DNA of 64,000 nt from NCBI RefSeq assembly GCF_003148565.1, contig NZ_QGGL01000008.1, positions 1 to 64,000 on the forward strand, read 5' to 3'. The stretch comes from Tumebacillus permanentifrigoris. Lineage in GTDB: Bacteria > Bacillota > Bacilli > Tumebacillales > Tumebacillaceae. Positions 25,728-36,000 of this stretch are shown in pieces. The position numbers were made by a program, and so were the translations under genes. A model generated the notes under the pieces. The model searched no databases. It was not told where the DNA came from and saw only the letters and a list, made by a program, of their open reading frames with translations. Position 1 is the first letter of the stretch, and the number at the start of each line of letters is the position of its first letter.

Positions 25728-25800
25728 CTGTACTGTACTTTTGTCTGCCGGGGGGCTGTCTTCGCGAAGTCGAAGACACAAGGACAAAGGGGACGTACAG
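25728..25800 (+). ncRNA. Nested hairpin element, possible structured RNA or REP-like palindrome
   Basis: Three stems nest: CTGTAC (25728-25733) with GTACAG (25795-25800), CTTTTGTC (25738-25745) with GACAAAGG (25783-25790), and TGTCTTCG (25757-25764) with CGAAGACA (25771-25778). The outer and inner stems pair perfectly and the middle has one G-T. It could be a small RNA, part of the hisZ leader, or a mobile palindrome of the type linked to single-strand transposases. Confidence 0.4.
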
Positions 25801-25829
25801 ATGCAGTACTTCGTGTTCCTAACTTACGG

Positions 25830-25870
25830 AAAACAGTCACGGCCCACAGCGGTCGTGGCTGTTTTCTTTT
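25830..25870 (+). terminator. Terminator upstream of the his operon promoter
   Basis: AAAACAGTCACGGCC (25830-25844) pairs with GGTCGTGGCTGTTTT (25851-25865), then CTTTT. It closes a transcript from the 25.6-25.8 kb gap before the his promoter begins. Confidence 0.85.
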
Positions 25871-25872
25871 CG

Positions 25873-25902
25873 TTGACAGTGGGGTACGCTCAATGATAGG
25901 AT
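25873..25902 (+). promoter_or_regulatory. Promoter of the histidine operon
   Basis: TTGACA (25873-25878) and TAGGAT (25897-25902) are 18 bases apart. No T-box core or leader peptide rich in His codons lies between it and hisZ. Confidence 0.65.
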
Positions 25903-25961
25903 AGCAATAGAAATCCTTTAGTGTATTAGCAGACTAAAGCGTCCAGGGAGCGGAAAACGAA

Positions 25962-27203
25962 ATGACGAAACCGATCTTGTTTGAAAAACCGCGCGGAGTG
26001 CGCGATGTCTTGCCGCCGCTGGCAACCCGCAAGCGTGAAGTGGAAAAGCAAATTGCCAAAGTCTTTACCCGTTGGGGCTTCGAGGAGATCCTGACCCCGA
26101 CGTTCGAATATGCGGATACGTTTCTGAACGGTGCGTACCGTGAGGACGAAGACCAGATGTTCAAGTTCATCGAGCGTTCCGGCAAGACCGTCGTTCTGCG
26201 CCCCGACATGACGGCACCGATCGCACGCGTAGTGTCCTCTCTATTGAAGGAACACCCGCTGCCGATCCGTCTGTCCTACAACGCGGCGATCTTCCGCCAA
26301 CAGGAGCACAACGCGGGACGGGATGCGGAATTTACGCAATCAGGCGTGGAATTGATCGGCGATGCCAGTCCCGATGCAGATGCCGAAGTGATCGCGCTGG
26401 CTTGCACGGCGCTGACCGGAGCAGGCGTCACGGGGTTCTCCATCGCGATCGGGCAAGTCACCTACTTGCAAGGTCTGTTCGCAGAGCATGTTGCGGATGA
26501 AAACGTGCGCGCACGTCTCTCCGTCGCACTGGCGGAAAAAGACTTTGTGTCCTACGAGCGCACCGTACACGGGGAAATTGCCGATGATGCAGCGCGCACC
26601 GTCCTGCTCACCGTCCCGCGTCTGCGCGGCGGTGTTGAGATCTTGAACCAAGCGCGTGAATTGACGCACCACACCGATGCCTTGGCGGCGCTCGACAACC
26701 TCGAATCGATCTGGAATGTGCTCGTCCTGCACAACGTCGATCGGTATCTGCAACTCGACCTCGGGCTGTTGCTCGGGCAAGATTATTACTCGGGAGCTGT
26801 GTTTGAAGGCTACGCTCCGAATGTCGGCTTCCCGGTCTGCTCAGGGGGTCGCTACGACGAACTGCTCGGCAAATTTGGTCGTCCGGCACCGGCGACCGGT
26901 TTCATGATCGGTGTGGAGCGCGTGTTAGAAGTTTTGGAAAAAGCGACGCCAGGCATCACCAAGGAGCATTTTTTGGTGCTGTATGAAGAGCGTGACCGCT
27001 ACCCGGTGATCGGATTCGCTTCCTACTTGCGTTCGAAGCAATTCATCGTGACCTCACAGCGTGTAGAAGATTCGGAAGCGGCGGCTGTTGAGGAGCGCGC
27101 TGGCTATTTCACGCCGATCGTGTTCAAAAACGGCAAGTTGTTGACGGTGGAACGGCTGGTTCAAGCGATGTACACCGATTTCAGTCATTCCTTCTCGCTC
27201 TAG
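25962..27203 (+). CDS. hisZ: ATP phosphoribosyltransferase regulatory subunit
   Basis: HisZ is a catalytically inactive histidyl-tRNA synthetase relative that forms an octamer with short HisG and gives histidine feedback control. The 413-residue protein has the class II motif 2 region RPDMTAPIARVVSS, IRLSYNAAIFRQQE and the HisS-like [23 protein letters not shown], but no anticodon-binding domain. It starts at ATG behind AGGGAGCG and opens the hisZGDBHAFIE operon. Its presence matches the short HisG encoded next. Confidence 0.93.
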   Translation: MTKPILFEKPRGVRDVLPPLATRKREVEKQIAKVFTRWGFEEILTPTFEYADTFLNGAYREDEDQMFKFIERSGKTVVLRPDMTAPIARVVSSLLKEHPLPIRLSYNAAIFRQQEHNAGRDAEFTQSGVELIGDASPDADAEVIALACTALTGAGVTGFSIAIGQVTYLQGLFAEHVADENVRARLSVALAEKDFVSYERTVHGEIADDAARTVLLTVPRLRGGVEILNQARELTHHTDALAALDNLESIWNVLVLHNVDRYLQLDLGLLLGQDYYSGAVFEGYAPNVGFPVCSGGRYDELLGKFGRPAPATGFMIGVERVLEVLEKATPGITKEHFLVLYEERDRYPVIGFASYLRSKQFIVTSQRVEDSEAAAVEERAGYFTPIVFKNGKLLTVERLVQAMYTDFSHSFSL

Positions 27204-27216
27204 GGGGCATAAATAG

Positions 27217-27867
27217 ATGACCACACAAGCTGCATTGACCGTCGCGCTCTCCAAAGGGCGCATCATGGAAGCTACCTTAACGATCTTGCGCGAGGCGGGC
27301 ATCCCGGTGCCCGAAGACATCGATTCGTCGCGCAAATTGATACTTAACACACCGGGTGGCGAGATCGATTTCATCCTCGCCAAACCGGTCGATGTGCCGA
27401 CTTATGTGGAATACGGGGTTGCAGACCTCGGCATCGTCGGCAAGGACGTACTGGTCGAGGAAGGCCGCGACCTCTACGAACTGCTCGATCTCGGGATTGG
27501 CAGATGTAAAATGTCGGTTGCCGGTCTCCCGGAGACCCCGGCCCATTTTACGATGCCGCGGGTCGCATCTAAGTACCCGCGCATCGCAACGGAGTACTTC
27601 CGTGGCCGAGGGCAGCAGGTGGAAGTGATTTTTCTAAATGGGTCGGTCGAGTTGGCACCGTTGATCGGATTGGCGGAGCGGATCGTCGACGTGGTCGAAA
27701 CCGGGCGCACGCTGAAGGAAAACGGCCTCATCGTACAAGAGGACATCATGGATATCTCCACACGCTTAGTCGCAAACCGCAGCAGTTTCCGCTTGAAGAG
27801 CGCCGTCATCGATGATTTCGTGCGCCGTGTGCGCGGTGTCGTGGAAACAGAGGAGGCAGCGCGATGA
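27217..27867 (+). CDS. hisG: ATP phosphoribosyltransferase, catalytic subunit (short form)
   Basis: HisG joins ATP and PRPP in the first step of histidine synthesis. The 216-residue length is the short HisZ-dependent form. Visible motifs are ALSKGRIMEATLTILREAG at the N-terminus, GVADLGIVGKDVL, and the PRPP loop EVIFLNGSVELAPLIGLAERIVDVVETGRTLKENGL. ATG 27217 follows AGGGGGC. The stop overlaps the hisD start by four bases. Confidence 0.96.
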   Translation: MTTQAALTVALSKGRIMEATLTILREAGIPVPEDIDSSRKLILNTPGGEIDFILAKPVDVPTYVEYGVADLGIVGKDVLVEEGRDLYELLDLGIGRCKMSVAGLPETPAHFTMPRVASKYPRIATEYFRGRGQQVEVIFLNGSVELAPLIGLAERIVDVVETGRTLKENGLIVQEDIMDISTRLVANRSSFRLKSAVIDDFVRRVRGVVETEEAAR

Positions 27868-29144
27868 TTCAGGTGGTACAAGCGGCAGATTTTTCGTTGA
27901 AGCGGGAGGACAGTGACGTCTACGAAACCGAACGCACGGCGGTGAAGGAGATTTTGACCCGTGTGCAGGCGGATGGCGACGCAGCGGTGCGCGCGTATAC
28001 CGCGCGTTTTGACGGAGTGGAACTGGAGGACTTGCGCATCCCCGAGCAGCAGTTCGCGGACGCCTACAATCAAGTCTCAGAGGAGTTCGTCACCGCATTG
28101 CGTGCGGCGATCCAGAACATCCGTCGCTACCACGAAGCGCAGAAACGCCCGTCGTGGATGCTTCCCGACGAGGAAGGTTCTGTGCTAGGGCAGATCATCC
28201 GCCCACTGAAGCGCGTGGGGGTCTATGTGCCCGGCGGTCGTGCGGCGTACCCGTCCTCGGTGCTGATGAATGTGATTCCTGCACAAGTGGCAGGCGTTCC
28301 CGAGATCGTGCTGGTCACGCCGCCGGATCGGGAGGGAATGCTCAACCCGGGCGTCCTCGTCGCGATCAAGGAACTGGGCATCACTGAAGCCTATCGGATC
28401 GGCGGCGCTCAGGCGGTCGGGGCGCTGGCGTATGGCACGGAGACGATCGGTGCTGTCGACAAAATTGTCGGCCCTGGCAACATCTACGTGGCGCTCGCGA
28501 AGCAGGCTGTTTTTGGACAAGTGGCGATCGACATGATCGCAGGCCCGTCGGAAATCCTCGTGATCGCGGACGACCATGCAGATCCAGACTATGTGGCGGC
28601 CGACATGCTGTCCCAAGCGGAGCATGACCCGATGGCAGCCGCGATCTGTGTCACCCCGTCTGCTGACATGGCGGTCCAAGTCGCGAAGTCGCTCGCCGAA
28701 CAGTTGGAAAAACTCCCTCGCCGCGAGATTGCGGAGGAGTCGTTGCGCAACTACGGCGCCATCGTGGTCACACAGGACCTCGACGAAGCGATCGCGCTCT
28801 CCAACCGACTGGCGCCTGAGCATTTGGAACTGATGATCGAGGATGCGCTGTCCTACCTCGGGCGGATTGAGAACGCTGGGGCGATTTTTGTCGGACGGTA
28901 CTCGTCGGAGCCGGTCGGGGACTATTTTGCAGGGCCGAATCACGTCTTGCCAACAAGCGGCACGGCGCGTTTTTCCTCGCCCTTGAACGTGGATGACTTT
29001 GTGAAAAAGTCCTCCGTGATCCACTATGGCAAGCAAGCGCTCCTCAACAACGGGGATAAGATCATCACCCTCGCGGAGGCAGAAGGGCTGTCGGCCCACG
29101 CCAACGCGATTCGGATTCGCTTAGAAAAAGAAGGAGGCCGCTGA
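27864..29144 (+). CDS. hisD: Histidinol dehydrogenase
   Basis: HisD oxidises histidinol to histidine in two NAD-dependent steps. The 426-residue zinc enzyme shows [24 protein letters not shown], the [16 protein letters not shown] stretch, SQAEHDP with catalytic and zinc ligands, APEHLELM, and [26 protein letters not shown]. Length and motifs are standard. It overlaps hisG by four bases (ATGA), and hisB follows after five bases. Confidence 0.97.
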   Translation: MIQVVQAADFSLKREDSDVYETERTAVKEILTRVQADGDAAVRAYTARFDGVELEDLRIPEQQFADAYNQVSEEFVTALRAAIQNIRRYHEAQKRPSWMLPDEEGSVLGQIIRPLKRVGVYVPGGRAAYPSSVLMNVIPAQVAGVPEIVLVTPPDREGMLNPGVLVAIKELGITEAYRIGGAQAVGALAYGTETIGAVDKIVGPGNIYVALAKQAVFGQVAIDMIAGPSEILVIADDHADPDYVAADMLSQAEHDPMAAAICVTPSADMAVQVAKSLAEQLEKLPRREIAEESLRNYGAIVVTQDLDEAIALSNRLAPEHLELMIEDALSYLGRIENAGAIFVGRYSSEPVGDYFAGPNHVLPTSGTARFSSPLNVDDFVKKSSVIHYGKQALLNNGDKIITLAEAEGLSAHANAIRIRLEKEGGR

Positions 29145-29149
29145 CAGTT

Positions 29150-29740
29150 ATGACGGCACGCATCGCAACGATCAAGCGCGACACCACTGAGACGCAGATT
29201 GAACTGACCTTGAACCTCGACGGAACTGGCAATCGGGACTTGAACATCCCGGTACCGTTCCTGCGACATATGCTCGACTTGTTCGCCAAGCACGGCGGAT
29301 TTGACCTGAATATCCACGCGAATGGGGATATCGACATCGACGATCACCATACGGTTGAGGACATCGGCATCTGCTTGGGTCAGGCGTTCAAGCAAGCGAT
29401 CGGGGACAAGGCCGGGATCAAGCGCTACGGCAACCGCTTCACTCCGATGGATGAGGCACTTGCACAAGTGACCCTCGACATCTCCGGTCGGGCCTTCCTC
29501 GTGTTCAACGCAGAGTTTCCGCGAGAGTACGTCGGCACATTTAACACCGATCTGGTCGAGGAGTTTTTCCGTGCGTTCGTGGGGAACGCGGGTGTGACGC
29601 TACACGTGAACCTCCAGTACGGCACAAACTCGCACCATATGATTGAAGGGATTTTCAAAGCATTTGGCGGCGCGCTCTCCGAAGCGGTTTTCCAAGACCC
29701 GAACGTGCGCGGCGTGCTCTCCACCAAGGGGGTCCTCTAA
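29150..29740 (+). CDS. hisB: Imidazoleglycerol-phosphate dehydratase
   Basis: HisB dehydrates imidazole glycerol phosphate to imidazole acetol phosphate. The 196-residue monofunctional form lacks the phosphatase domain of enterobacterial HisB. The manganese-binding motifs are present: [32 protein letters not shown], and [14 protein letters not shown] near the C-terminus. A separate PHP phosphatase at 43944 can supply the missing histidinol-phosphatase step. Confidence 0.97.
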   Translation: MTARIATIKRDTTETQIELTLNLDGTGNRDLNIPVPFLRHMLDLFAKHGGFDLNIHANGDIDIDDHHTVEDIGICLGQAFKQAIGDKAGIKRYGNRFTPMDEALAQVTLDISGRAFLVFNAEFPREYVGTFNTDLVEEFFRAFVGNAGVTLHVNLQYGTNSHHMIEGIFKAFGGALSEAVFQDPNVRGVLSTKGVL

Positions 29741-29743
29741 GCC

Positions 29744-30364
29744 ATGATCGCGATCATCGACTATGGCATGGGCAACCTGCGTTCTGTGGAAAAAGCGCTG
29801 GAGTCCCTCGGCGCCGATCTCGTCGTCACCAGCGATCCCGATGTTGTGCGCCAAGCAGCGGGTGTGATCCTGCCGGGTGTCGGTGCATTTGGTGACGCGA
29901 TGGAGAACCTGCGCCAACAGGGGATGATTTCCGCGATTCAGGATGTTGTGGCAGCAGGGAAACCCTTCCTCGGCATCTGCCTGGGCATGCAACTGCTGTT
30001 CACATCGAGCGACGAGCATGGGTTCAACGAAGGTCTGAATCTGATCGAGGGCCATGTGCGCCGCTTTCAGGGCGACTTCAAGATCCCGCACATCGGGTGG
30101 AATGATCTGACCTTGACGCGTGAGTCTGCCCTGCTCGATGGTGTGCAGAACGGAGACTACGTGTATTGGGTGCATTCGCTGGTCGTGGAGCCGGTGGATC
30201 GCGACGTGTTGTTGGCGACGACCGACTATTATGGCGAAGTGCCGGGCATCGTAGGACGAGATCATGTATTTGGCATCCAATTCCACCCGGAGAAGTCGAG
30301 CCGTGTGGGGTTGACGTTGTTGCGCAACTTTGTGGGCATGGTACGGGAAGGAGTGCGGGCATGA
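29744..30364 (+). CDS. hisH: Imidazole glycerol phosphate synthase, glutaminase subunit
   Basis: HisH releases ammonia from glutamine and feeds it to HisF. The 206-residue class I glutamine amidotransferase begins IAIIDYGMGNLRSVEKAL and has the nucleophile elbow FLGICLGMQLLF (Cys near residue 80) and the catalytic His-Glu in FGIQFHPEKSS. It starts at ATG 29744, three bases after hisB, and overlaps hisA by four bases. Confidence 0.97.
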   Translation: MIAIIDYGMGNLRSVEKALESLGADLVVTSDPDVVRQAAGVILPGVGAFGDAMENLRQQGMISAIQDVVAAGKPFLGICLGMQLLFTSSDEHGFNEGLNLIEGHVRRFQGDFKIPHIGWNDLTLTRESALLDGVQNGDYVYWVHSLVVEPVDRDVLLATTDYYGEVPGIVGRDHVFGIQFHPEKSSRVGLTLLRNFVGMVREGVRA

Positions 30365-31143
30365 GTGAGTTTTTGCTGTATCCAGCGATTGATTTGCGAA
30401 ACGGACAGGCTGTCCGACTCTATAAAGGCGACTACGACCAGATGACCGTGTATGACAACGATCCGGCGTCGGTCGCAGTGCGGTTCAAGGAAGCGGGCGC
30501 GAAATTCCTGCACGTCGTCGACCTCGACGGGGCGAAGGAAGGTTCGCAGCAGAACCGCCCGGTGATCGAGGCGATTGTCAAAGCGACGGGACTGCCGGTG
30601 CAAGTTGGCGGTGGGATTCGCAATGGCGAGACGTTGGAAGCGCTGTTTTCACTCGGGGTACAACGCGCGATCCTCGGCACGGCGGCGGTGAATGAGCCGG
30701 AGTTTGTGCGGGCGGCGCTGCAGGAATATGGGGAAAAGATCGCGATTGGGATCGATGCGAAGGACGGGATGGTGGCGGTGAACGGCTGGCTGGAGACCTC
30801 CACGATCACGGCGATCGACCTCGGGCGTGAGTTGAAGGGCGCAGGGGCGACCCGCGTCATTTTTACAGACATCTCCCGCGACGGCACGTTGACCGGGCCA
30901 AACATTCCGGCGATTGTCGAGATGGCCGAGAAAACTGGCCTCGGCGTGATCGCTTCAGGTGGGATCAAGGACACGAACGATCTGCTGGAGCTGGCGACGT
31001 ACAGAGGTCGCGGGGTCATCGGCTCGATCATCGGCAAAGCGATCTACAACGGAAACATCGAGTTGGTGGATGCGATTCGCGAAGTCAATGGAGCGATTGG
31101 CGTGACTTCCACTACAACGGGATCGACCGAAGGGAGAGCGTAA
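30361..31143 (+). CDS. hisA: Phosphoribosylformimino-5-aminoimidazole carboxamide ribotide isomerase
   Basis: HisA catalyses the Amadori rearrangement of ProFAR. The 260-residue beta/alpha barrel starts at ATG 30361 inside the hisH end. Motifs: [22 protein letters not shown] with the first catalytic Asp, [52 protein letters not shown] with the second Asp, and [13 protein letters not shown]. The short Thr/Ser-rich C-terminal tail is slightly longer than usual. Confidence 0.96.
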   Translation: MSEFLLYPAIDLRNGQAVRLYKGDYDQMTVYDNDPASVAVRFKEAGAKFLHVVDLDGAKEGSQQNRPVIEAIVKATGLPVQVGGGIRNGETLEALFSLGVQRAILGTAAVNEPEFVRAALQEYGEKIAIGIDAKDGMVAVNGWLETSTITAIDLGRELKGAGATRVIFTDISRDGTLTGPNIPAIVEMAEKTGLGVIASGGIKDTNDLLELATYRGRGVIGSIIGKAIYNGNIELVDAIREVNGAIGVTSTTTGSTEGRA

Positions 31144-31144
31144 C

Positions 31145-31906
31145 GTGCTAACGAAACGAATCATCCCTTGCTTCGACATCAAAAACGGGCGGGTCGTGAA
31201 AAACGTCTCGTTCCTCACCAACGAACGAGACGCAGGCGATCCGGTCGAGTTAGCAAAAGTGTACGAGGAGCAGGGGGCAGATGAACTTGTGCTCCTCGAC
31301 ATCACAGCGACCAATGAAGGCCGTGCCACCATGCTCGACATCGTGCGCCGCACCGCCGACCAAGTGTTCATCCCGTTCACCGTCGGCGGTGGCATCAAGG
31401 AAGTCGAGGACATCCGCGAACTGCTTCTCGCTGGTGCGGACAAAGTCTCGATGAACACCGCCGCCGTCAAGAACCCGCAACTGATCACCGATGGTGCGAA
31501 GCGCTACGGTTCCCAGTGCATCGTCGTGGCGATCGACGGCAAGTGGAACGTGGAGATGCAAGACTGGGAAGTGATGATCAACGCTGGCAAAGTCTCGACG
31601 GGCCTATCCGCACTCAAGTGGGCGCGCGAGTGCGAGGATCGCGGCGCAGGCGAGATCTTGCTGACTTCGTTTGACCAAGACGGGCAGAAAAACGGCTTCG
31701 ACCTCGATTTCACCCGCCGTGTCTCCGAATCGGTGCGCATCCCGGTGATCGCATCGGGTGGGGCTGGGGAGAAGTCGCACTTCTATGACGTGTTCACCAC
31801 CGGCAAGGCAGACGCCGGACTTGCCGCGTCGATTTTCCACTTCAAGGAGACGACCGTCACCGAAGTGAAAAAGTACTTAAAGGAACGCGGGGTGAGCATC
31901 CGATGA
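31145..31906 (+). CDS. hisF: Imidazole glycerol phosphate synthase, cyclase subunit
   Basis: HisF condenses PRFAR with ammonia from HisH, giving IGP and AICAR. The 253-residue barrel begins at GTG 31145 with [18 protein letters not shown] (catalytic Asp near residue 11), and shows [48 protein letters not shown] (second Asp) and [18 protein letters not shown]. It overlaps hisIE by four bases. Confidence 0.97.
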   Translation: MLTKRIIPCFDIKNGRVVKNVSFLTNERDAGDPVELAKVYEEQGADELVLLDITATNEGRATMLDIVRRTADQVFIPFTVGGGIKEVEDIRELLLAGADKVSMNTAAVKNPQLITDGAKRYGSQCIVVAIDGKWNVEMQDWEVMINAGKVSTGLSALKWARECEDRGAGEILLTSFDQDGQKNGFDLDFTRRVSESVRIPVIASGGAGEKSHFYDVFTTGKADAGLAASIFHFKETTVTEVKKYLKERGVSIR

Positions 31907-32565
31907 GCGACACGAGCTGGATTGAAACGCTGAAATTCGATGACAACGGCCTGTTGCCTTGCATCGTGCAGGATGTGCAGAGCCGTGAAGTGCTGATGCT
32001 CGCGTACATGAATGCCGAATCGGTTGTGAAAACGCTGGAGACCGGCACCACTTGGTTCTGGTCGCGCTCCCGTCAGGAGTTTTGGAACAAGGGGGCCACT
32101 TCGGGTCACTTCCAGCAGGTTGTGCGCCTCTCTTACGACTGCGACCGCGACACTTTGCTGGCGGAAGTCAACCAAGCAGGAGCTGCGTGCCACACGGGCG
32201 CGTACAGCTGCTTTTTTGAAAAAGCGCACGGCGATGAAGCATCCCGCACGCCACACCGCTATGCGATCCTCGACGAGTTGCTGACCACGATTGCACAGCG
32301 AGATGCAGAGCGACCGGAGGGTGCGTACACCACGTACCTGTTTGAAAAAGGTCTGGAGAAGATCCTGAAAAAAGTCGGCGAGGAATCCACCGAAGTCGTG
32401 ATCGCCGCCATGAAGGGCGACCGCGAGGAACTCACCGCCGAAGTTGGCGATGTGATCTACCACCTGTTCGTGCTGTTGCAGGAGCAGAAGCTGTCGTTCG
32501 ACGAGGTGTTGAAGCTCCTCGAAGCCCGCCACTCGAAGAAGGACATTCAGAACAAGCAGACGTAA
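31903..32565 (+). CDS. hisI: Bifunctional phosphoribosyl-AMP cyclohydrolase / phosphoribosyl-ATP pyrophosphohydrolase
   Basis: HisIE performs steps two and three of the pathway. The 220-residue fusion has a cyclohydrolase domain (1-110: [49 protein letters not shown] with zinc Cys and Asp ligands) and an MazG-like pyrophosphohydrolase domain (about 120-210: [40 protein letters not shown]). It is the last gene of the operon before a bidirectional terminator. Parts of its 3' end recur, damaged, at 39652-39825. Confidence 0.96.
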   Translation: MSDTSWIETLKFDDNGLLPCIVQDVQSREVLMLAYMNAESVVKTLETGTTWFWSRSRQEFWNKGATSGHFQQVVRLSYDCDRDTLLAEVNQAGAACHTGAYSCFFEKAHGDEASRTPHRYAILDELLTTIAQRDAERPEGAYTTYLFEKGLEKILKKVGEESTEVVIAAMKGDREELTAEVGDVIYHLFVLLQEQKLSFDEVLKLLEARHSKKDIQNKQT

Positions 32566-32569
32566 AAAG

Positions 32570-32608
32570 ACACCGTGCCCATCGCGAGAGATGGGCACGG
32601 TGTTTTTT
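32570..32608. terminator. Bidirectional terminator between hisIE and the immunity gene
   Basis: ACACCGTGCCCATC (32570-32583) pairs perfectly with GATGGGCACGGTGT (32590-32603), T-run to the right and A-run to the left. A near-identical hairpin stands at 39727-39760 in the duplicated remnant. Confidence 0.92.
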
Positions 32609-32609
32609 C

Positions 32610-33038
32610 TTACAGGCGTTTCACGGAGAATACGAGCTTGTCAAAGTTGGTTTCCAGCCCAACGTCGTTACAATGGTACACGAGGGTATCGCCTTCCTCT
32701 TGCAACAGCATACCGGCAGAGTACCCTTGTGAGTATTGATTTCTGCCATTGTGATGAATGTTGTAGATACTTAGCCAGCCATTCTCTGTGAAACATTTGA
32801 TGATGACTTCACGTGGCGCGGTATCTTCCCAGAGATAGATCCCGGGGTGAAGTTGCCCATTGGCTTCAATGCCTTTGTCGGTACGCAGGAAGATCCCTTG
32901 TTTATTGGGAGAGTTGGTACTGAGGAAGTTTATCTGTACGAGTTGTGAATTTGTGATGGGCTGAACATCCCATTTGATCACATCGTCACGACCTTCAAAA
33001 TGCTTGTTGTAGATTCTCTCTGTACCGATGTTAATCAA
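32610..33038 (-). CDS. Candidate immunity protein for the RHS toxin
   Basis: The 142-residue cytoplasmic protein has no signal or TM and is encoded 18 bases after the toxin gene on the same strand, the classic place for a cognate immunity gene. TTG 33038 is preferred because AGAGGTG lies six bases upstream; GTG 33047 is the alternative. The sequence is mostly beta-like (REVIIKCFTENGWLSIYNIHH) and matches no family I recognise. The DNA is AT-richer than the his genes. A second copy of its last 17 codons (VGxETxFDxLVFSVxR) survives at 39772-39825. The function is inferred from context only. Confidence 0.7.
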   Translation of the reverse strand: MINIGTERIYNKHFEGRDDVIKWDVQPITNSQLVQINFLSTNSPNKQGIFLRTDKGIEANGQLHPGIYLWEDTAPREVIIKCFTENGWLSIYNIHHNGRNQYSQGYSAGMLLQEEGDTLVYHCNDVGLETNFDKLVFSVKRL

Positions 33039-33056
33039 GGCACACACCTCTTCTTT

Positions 33057-36000
33057 TTAGGGTTGTGTAGGCAGGGGACCGTTATAAAATCTGTAGGGAT
33101 CCACAATAGCATGATCCCAAGGCCATAAAGCATCTATATTCGCTTGGTTATGTGGATCGGCGCCAGTACGTCCATTAATATGGTGCAGTTCTTTAGGAAC
33201 CCCAACTTCTTCGTGTAACGGAGCCCTTCCTTTTTGCATTCTAGTAAGGTCACTTGCTAAATACTCCTCGGGCGAGAACTTGGCTTCATTCTTCCAGTAC
33301 CTTGATTTTGCAGTGCTCCAAGACGGATAATTCCCCGCTTTTGTCGGAGCATTGATTGGGTCACCCACTTTCCAGGCGTTAAGTGGGGGTCCTCCTACAG
33401 AGCCATAGAAAGCTGCAGAACCACCTGCAATTTCTTCGGAAGTCAGACCCATGATTCGTAAAACGTACTCCCATGCTCCTGACGGGTCCCCACCACTACT
33501 TGGTCCCGGCAGTTGGACGGCAGGCTCATCTGATTCAAATTTATTGCCAGTCGGATCTACAAAGTTTACAGGATCGTAGCCCGCGTATTCATAGTCCGGA
33601 ACCGTTGAGATCGAGTCCTTGCTCAGGAAACGCCCCACAGTAGGATCGTAGTACCTTGCCATGAGGTAGTACAGGTTGTCGAAGGAATCGTATCTTGCAT
33701 CCGCATATCGATACGGGTTGATGGTATCGGGTGTCGTCGGACTGATCAGTTTTCCCCAAACATCGTATTGGTACTTGACCGCTGGCTTGGTGAGGTCGGC
33801 GTTGTCCCAAAGTTCTTCGATATCGCCGTGGGCATTTTTCATGACGGTATACGACTTTAGAATTTTCCCGGTCGCATCTAGGGTCGTAATACCCATAAGA
33901 CCCGACGGTCCCCACGTGTAGGATTTGGTAACGACACCGGAAACATTCGTTTCCGCCAAGACATGGCTGCTGAAACCATCATACAGGAAGTTGGTGATGA
34001 CGCCGTCTACGTGAGCCGAATCGTAAACCTGCTGCTGCACGCGGCGGTTTTCGTGGTCATACTTGAACGTTGCCACAGGTTTGCCACCTGAGTCAACCTC
34101 TATCATTCGACCACCGGAGTCCCATTTAAATTGAAACAGGCCATTGGATAGCAGGTTCCCTGCATTGTCATAGGTGTAGTCTTGACTGTTGACTTTGACT
34201 AACTGGTTTCCTTTGTCATACAAGTAAGTGGTTGTCTGGACAGTTCCATCCGTTTTGGTGATTTGCTTTTTCGAGAGTTGACCATAGGGATTGTTGACCG
34301 CATCAATCTGATAGCTATACGTAGTCGTTTCGCCCGATGGCGACTTTTCCGTCAGGAGTTGGCCGTTTGCCGTGTAGGTGTACGTCGTCTTCCCGACATT
34401 GGTGGTTTTCGTAGAGACACGCCCGTTTTTATCATACGTGTACGCAAACGACGACTGTAAAACATGAAGATTGTTCTTGTTCTGCAACGTAACTGCATGT
34501 CCGTTGACGTCGTACTCAAAAGATGTTGTAAAGTCATTTCCGTACGTAACGGTGGATAGAAGGGTATTCTCCGTGTACAGGAAACGATTTTCCTTTTGGT
34601 TGAGGTCGGTCAGCGTCATCAGTTGATTCATCATGTTGTACTTTGCAGATTCTTGGTACGTAGTTTGATTGGCAGTCAGTGAACGACCGATCACCGAGCC
34701 AAACTCGTTGTAGGTGTAGCCAATGCTGTGTGTACTGTTGTCATACCATTTCGAGAGTCGGTTCATGCTGTTATACTCAGCAGAGCCAACGACGCCACTG
34801 GTCGTATCTTCAACCTTGGTGAGGTTGCTGTTCTTGTCATACTGGAATTGATACTGGGCGGTGTTGTCACTATAGGTCACGCTGCTTTTTCGATTCGCGG
34901 GATCGTAAGCCATCGTGACGTAATGATTGGTGACGAGAGCCGCACCGGGTGTGTACAGGCCGGTCGGTTCCGTGATGTTCTCCAAGTTGCCACTCGGGGT
35001 GTAGAAGTACTGTGTTGTGCGTCCCAAGTAATCGGTCACGGCTGTTTTTTGACCTAACTTGTTGTAACTGATTGAGGTTTTGTTATAGAGCGTTGTTTGA
35101 GTGGGGTCTTGTTCAGTCATTACGATCAGATTACCGTCACGGTCGTATGAATAATCGTGTCGAACGTCCTTGCTCGCAGGCGTTTCCCAAGACAATCGAC
35201 CGGACTGTGGATCGTAGAACTTCGTCGTGACATTTTGCATCGGGTCTTGTGTCGATGTCACATGACCCAAATTGTCATACTCATAGGACGCTGTGTTTCC
35301 CAACGGGTCCACTTCGCTGTACTGACGGGTGTTGCTGGTGTCAATTCCGTTTGTATAGGAATACGTGGTGAATCCGGGAGTGCCGTTCGTGAGTCGCACA
35401 TTGTCGAAGAAGATCGTTCCTTGTGCGGCGTCGGTCACCAGAATCGGGCGCAGAAAGGCGGTGTTCGGCACCGCTTTTTTTGCGTCGAGCTGGACAGACA
35501 GCATCGTCCAGTCTGTCGTACCGCCGAGGACCTCGGAATCGAGGTAGCCGATCTGTGTTTTGCTCGCATCATACTCCCCGATTCGAACCCGGCCTACGTT
35601 TGCGGACAGTCCTTGAGTTTTGACAAAGGCAGTCAGTGTGTACGAAGAATCGGGCATGTACGGTTGGTAATTCACCGCTCGAACTGCTGTGATCGCCGCA
35701 GCATTAGAGATGGAGACGGAACGGTTTTCTGCATACGCATCGGTGGTCACCCATGCGTTGGTGGCCGATTCCGCTGGAGTCCAGTAATCTGGGAAGCTGC
35801 TCGCACCGCGCTCGAAACTGCTGTTGTCCAACAGATTATAGGCGGTATCGACCGAGTATTTTTGTAACTGAATCGTGTCAAAAGAAGTCGTCCCCGTACC
35901 TGAGTTGAGGGATGCACCAAACTTGATACGCACAGAACTGGTGCCCTGCGGGAAGTCGGTTGGCAAGATCAGTTTTCGTAGACGCTGCCAGCCGGAGGTG

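Noticed and set aside
25873-25961. A histidine T-box or His-rich leader peptide before hisZ
   Set aside because: The leader is under 70 bases and contains no T-box core, specifier loop or run of His codons. The terminator at 25830 lies upstream of the promoter, so it cannot attenuate the operon.
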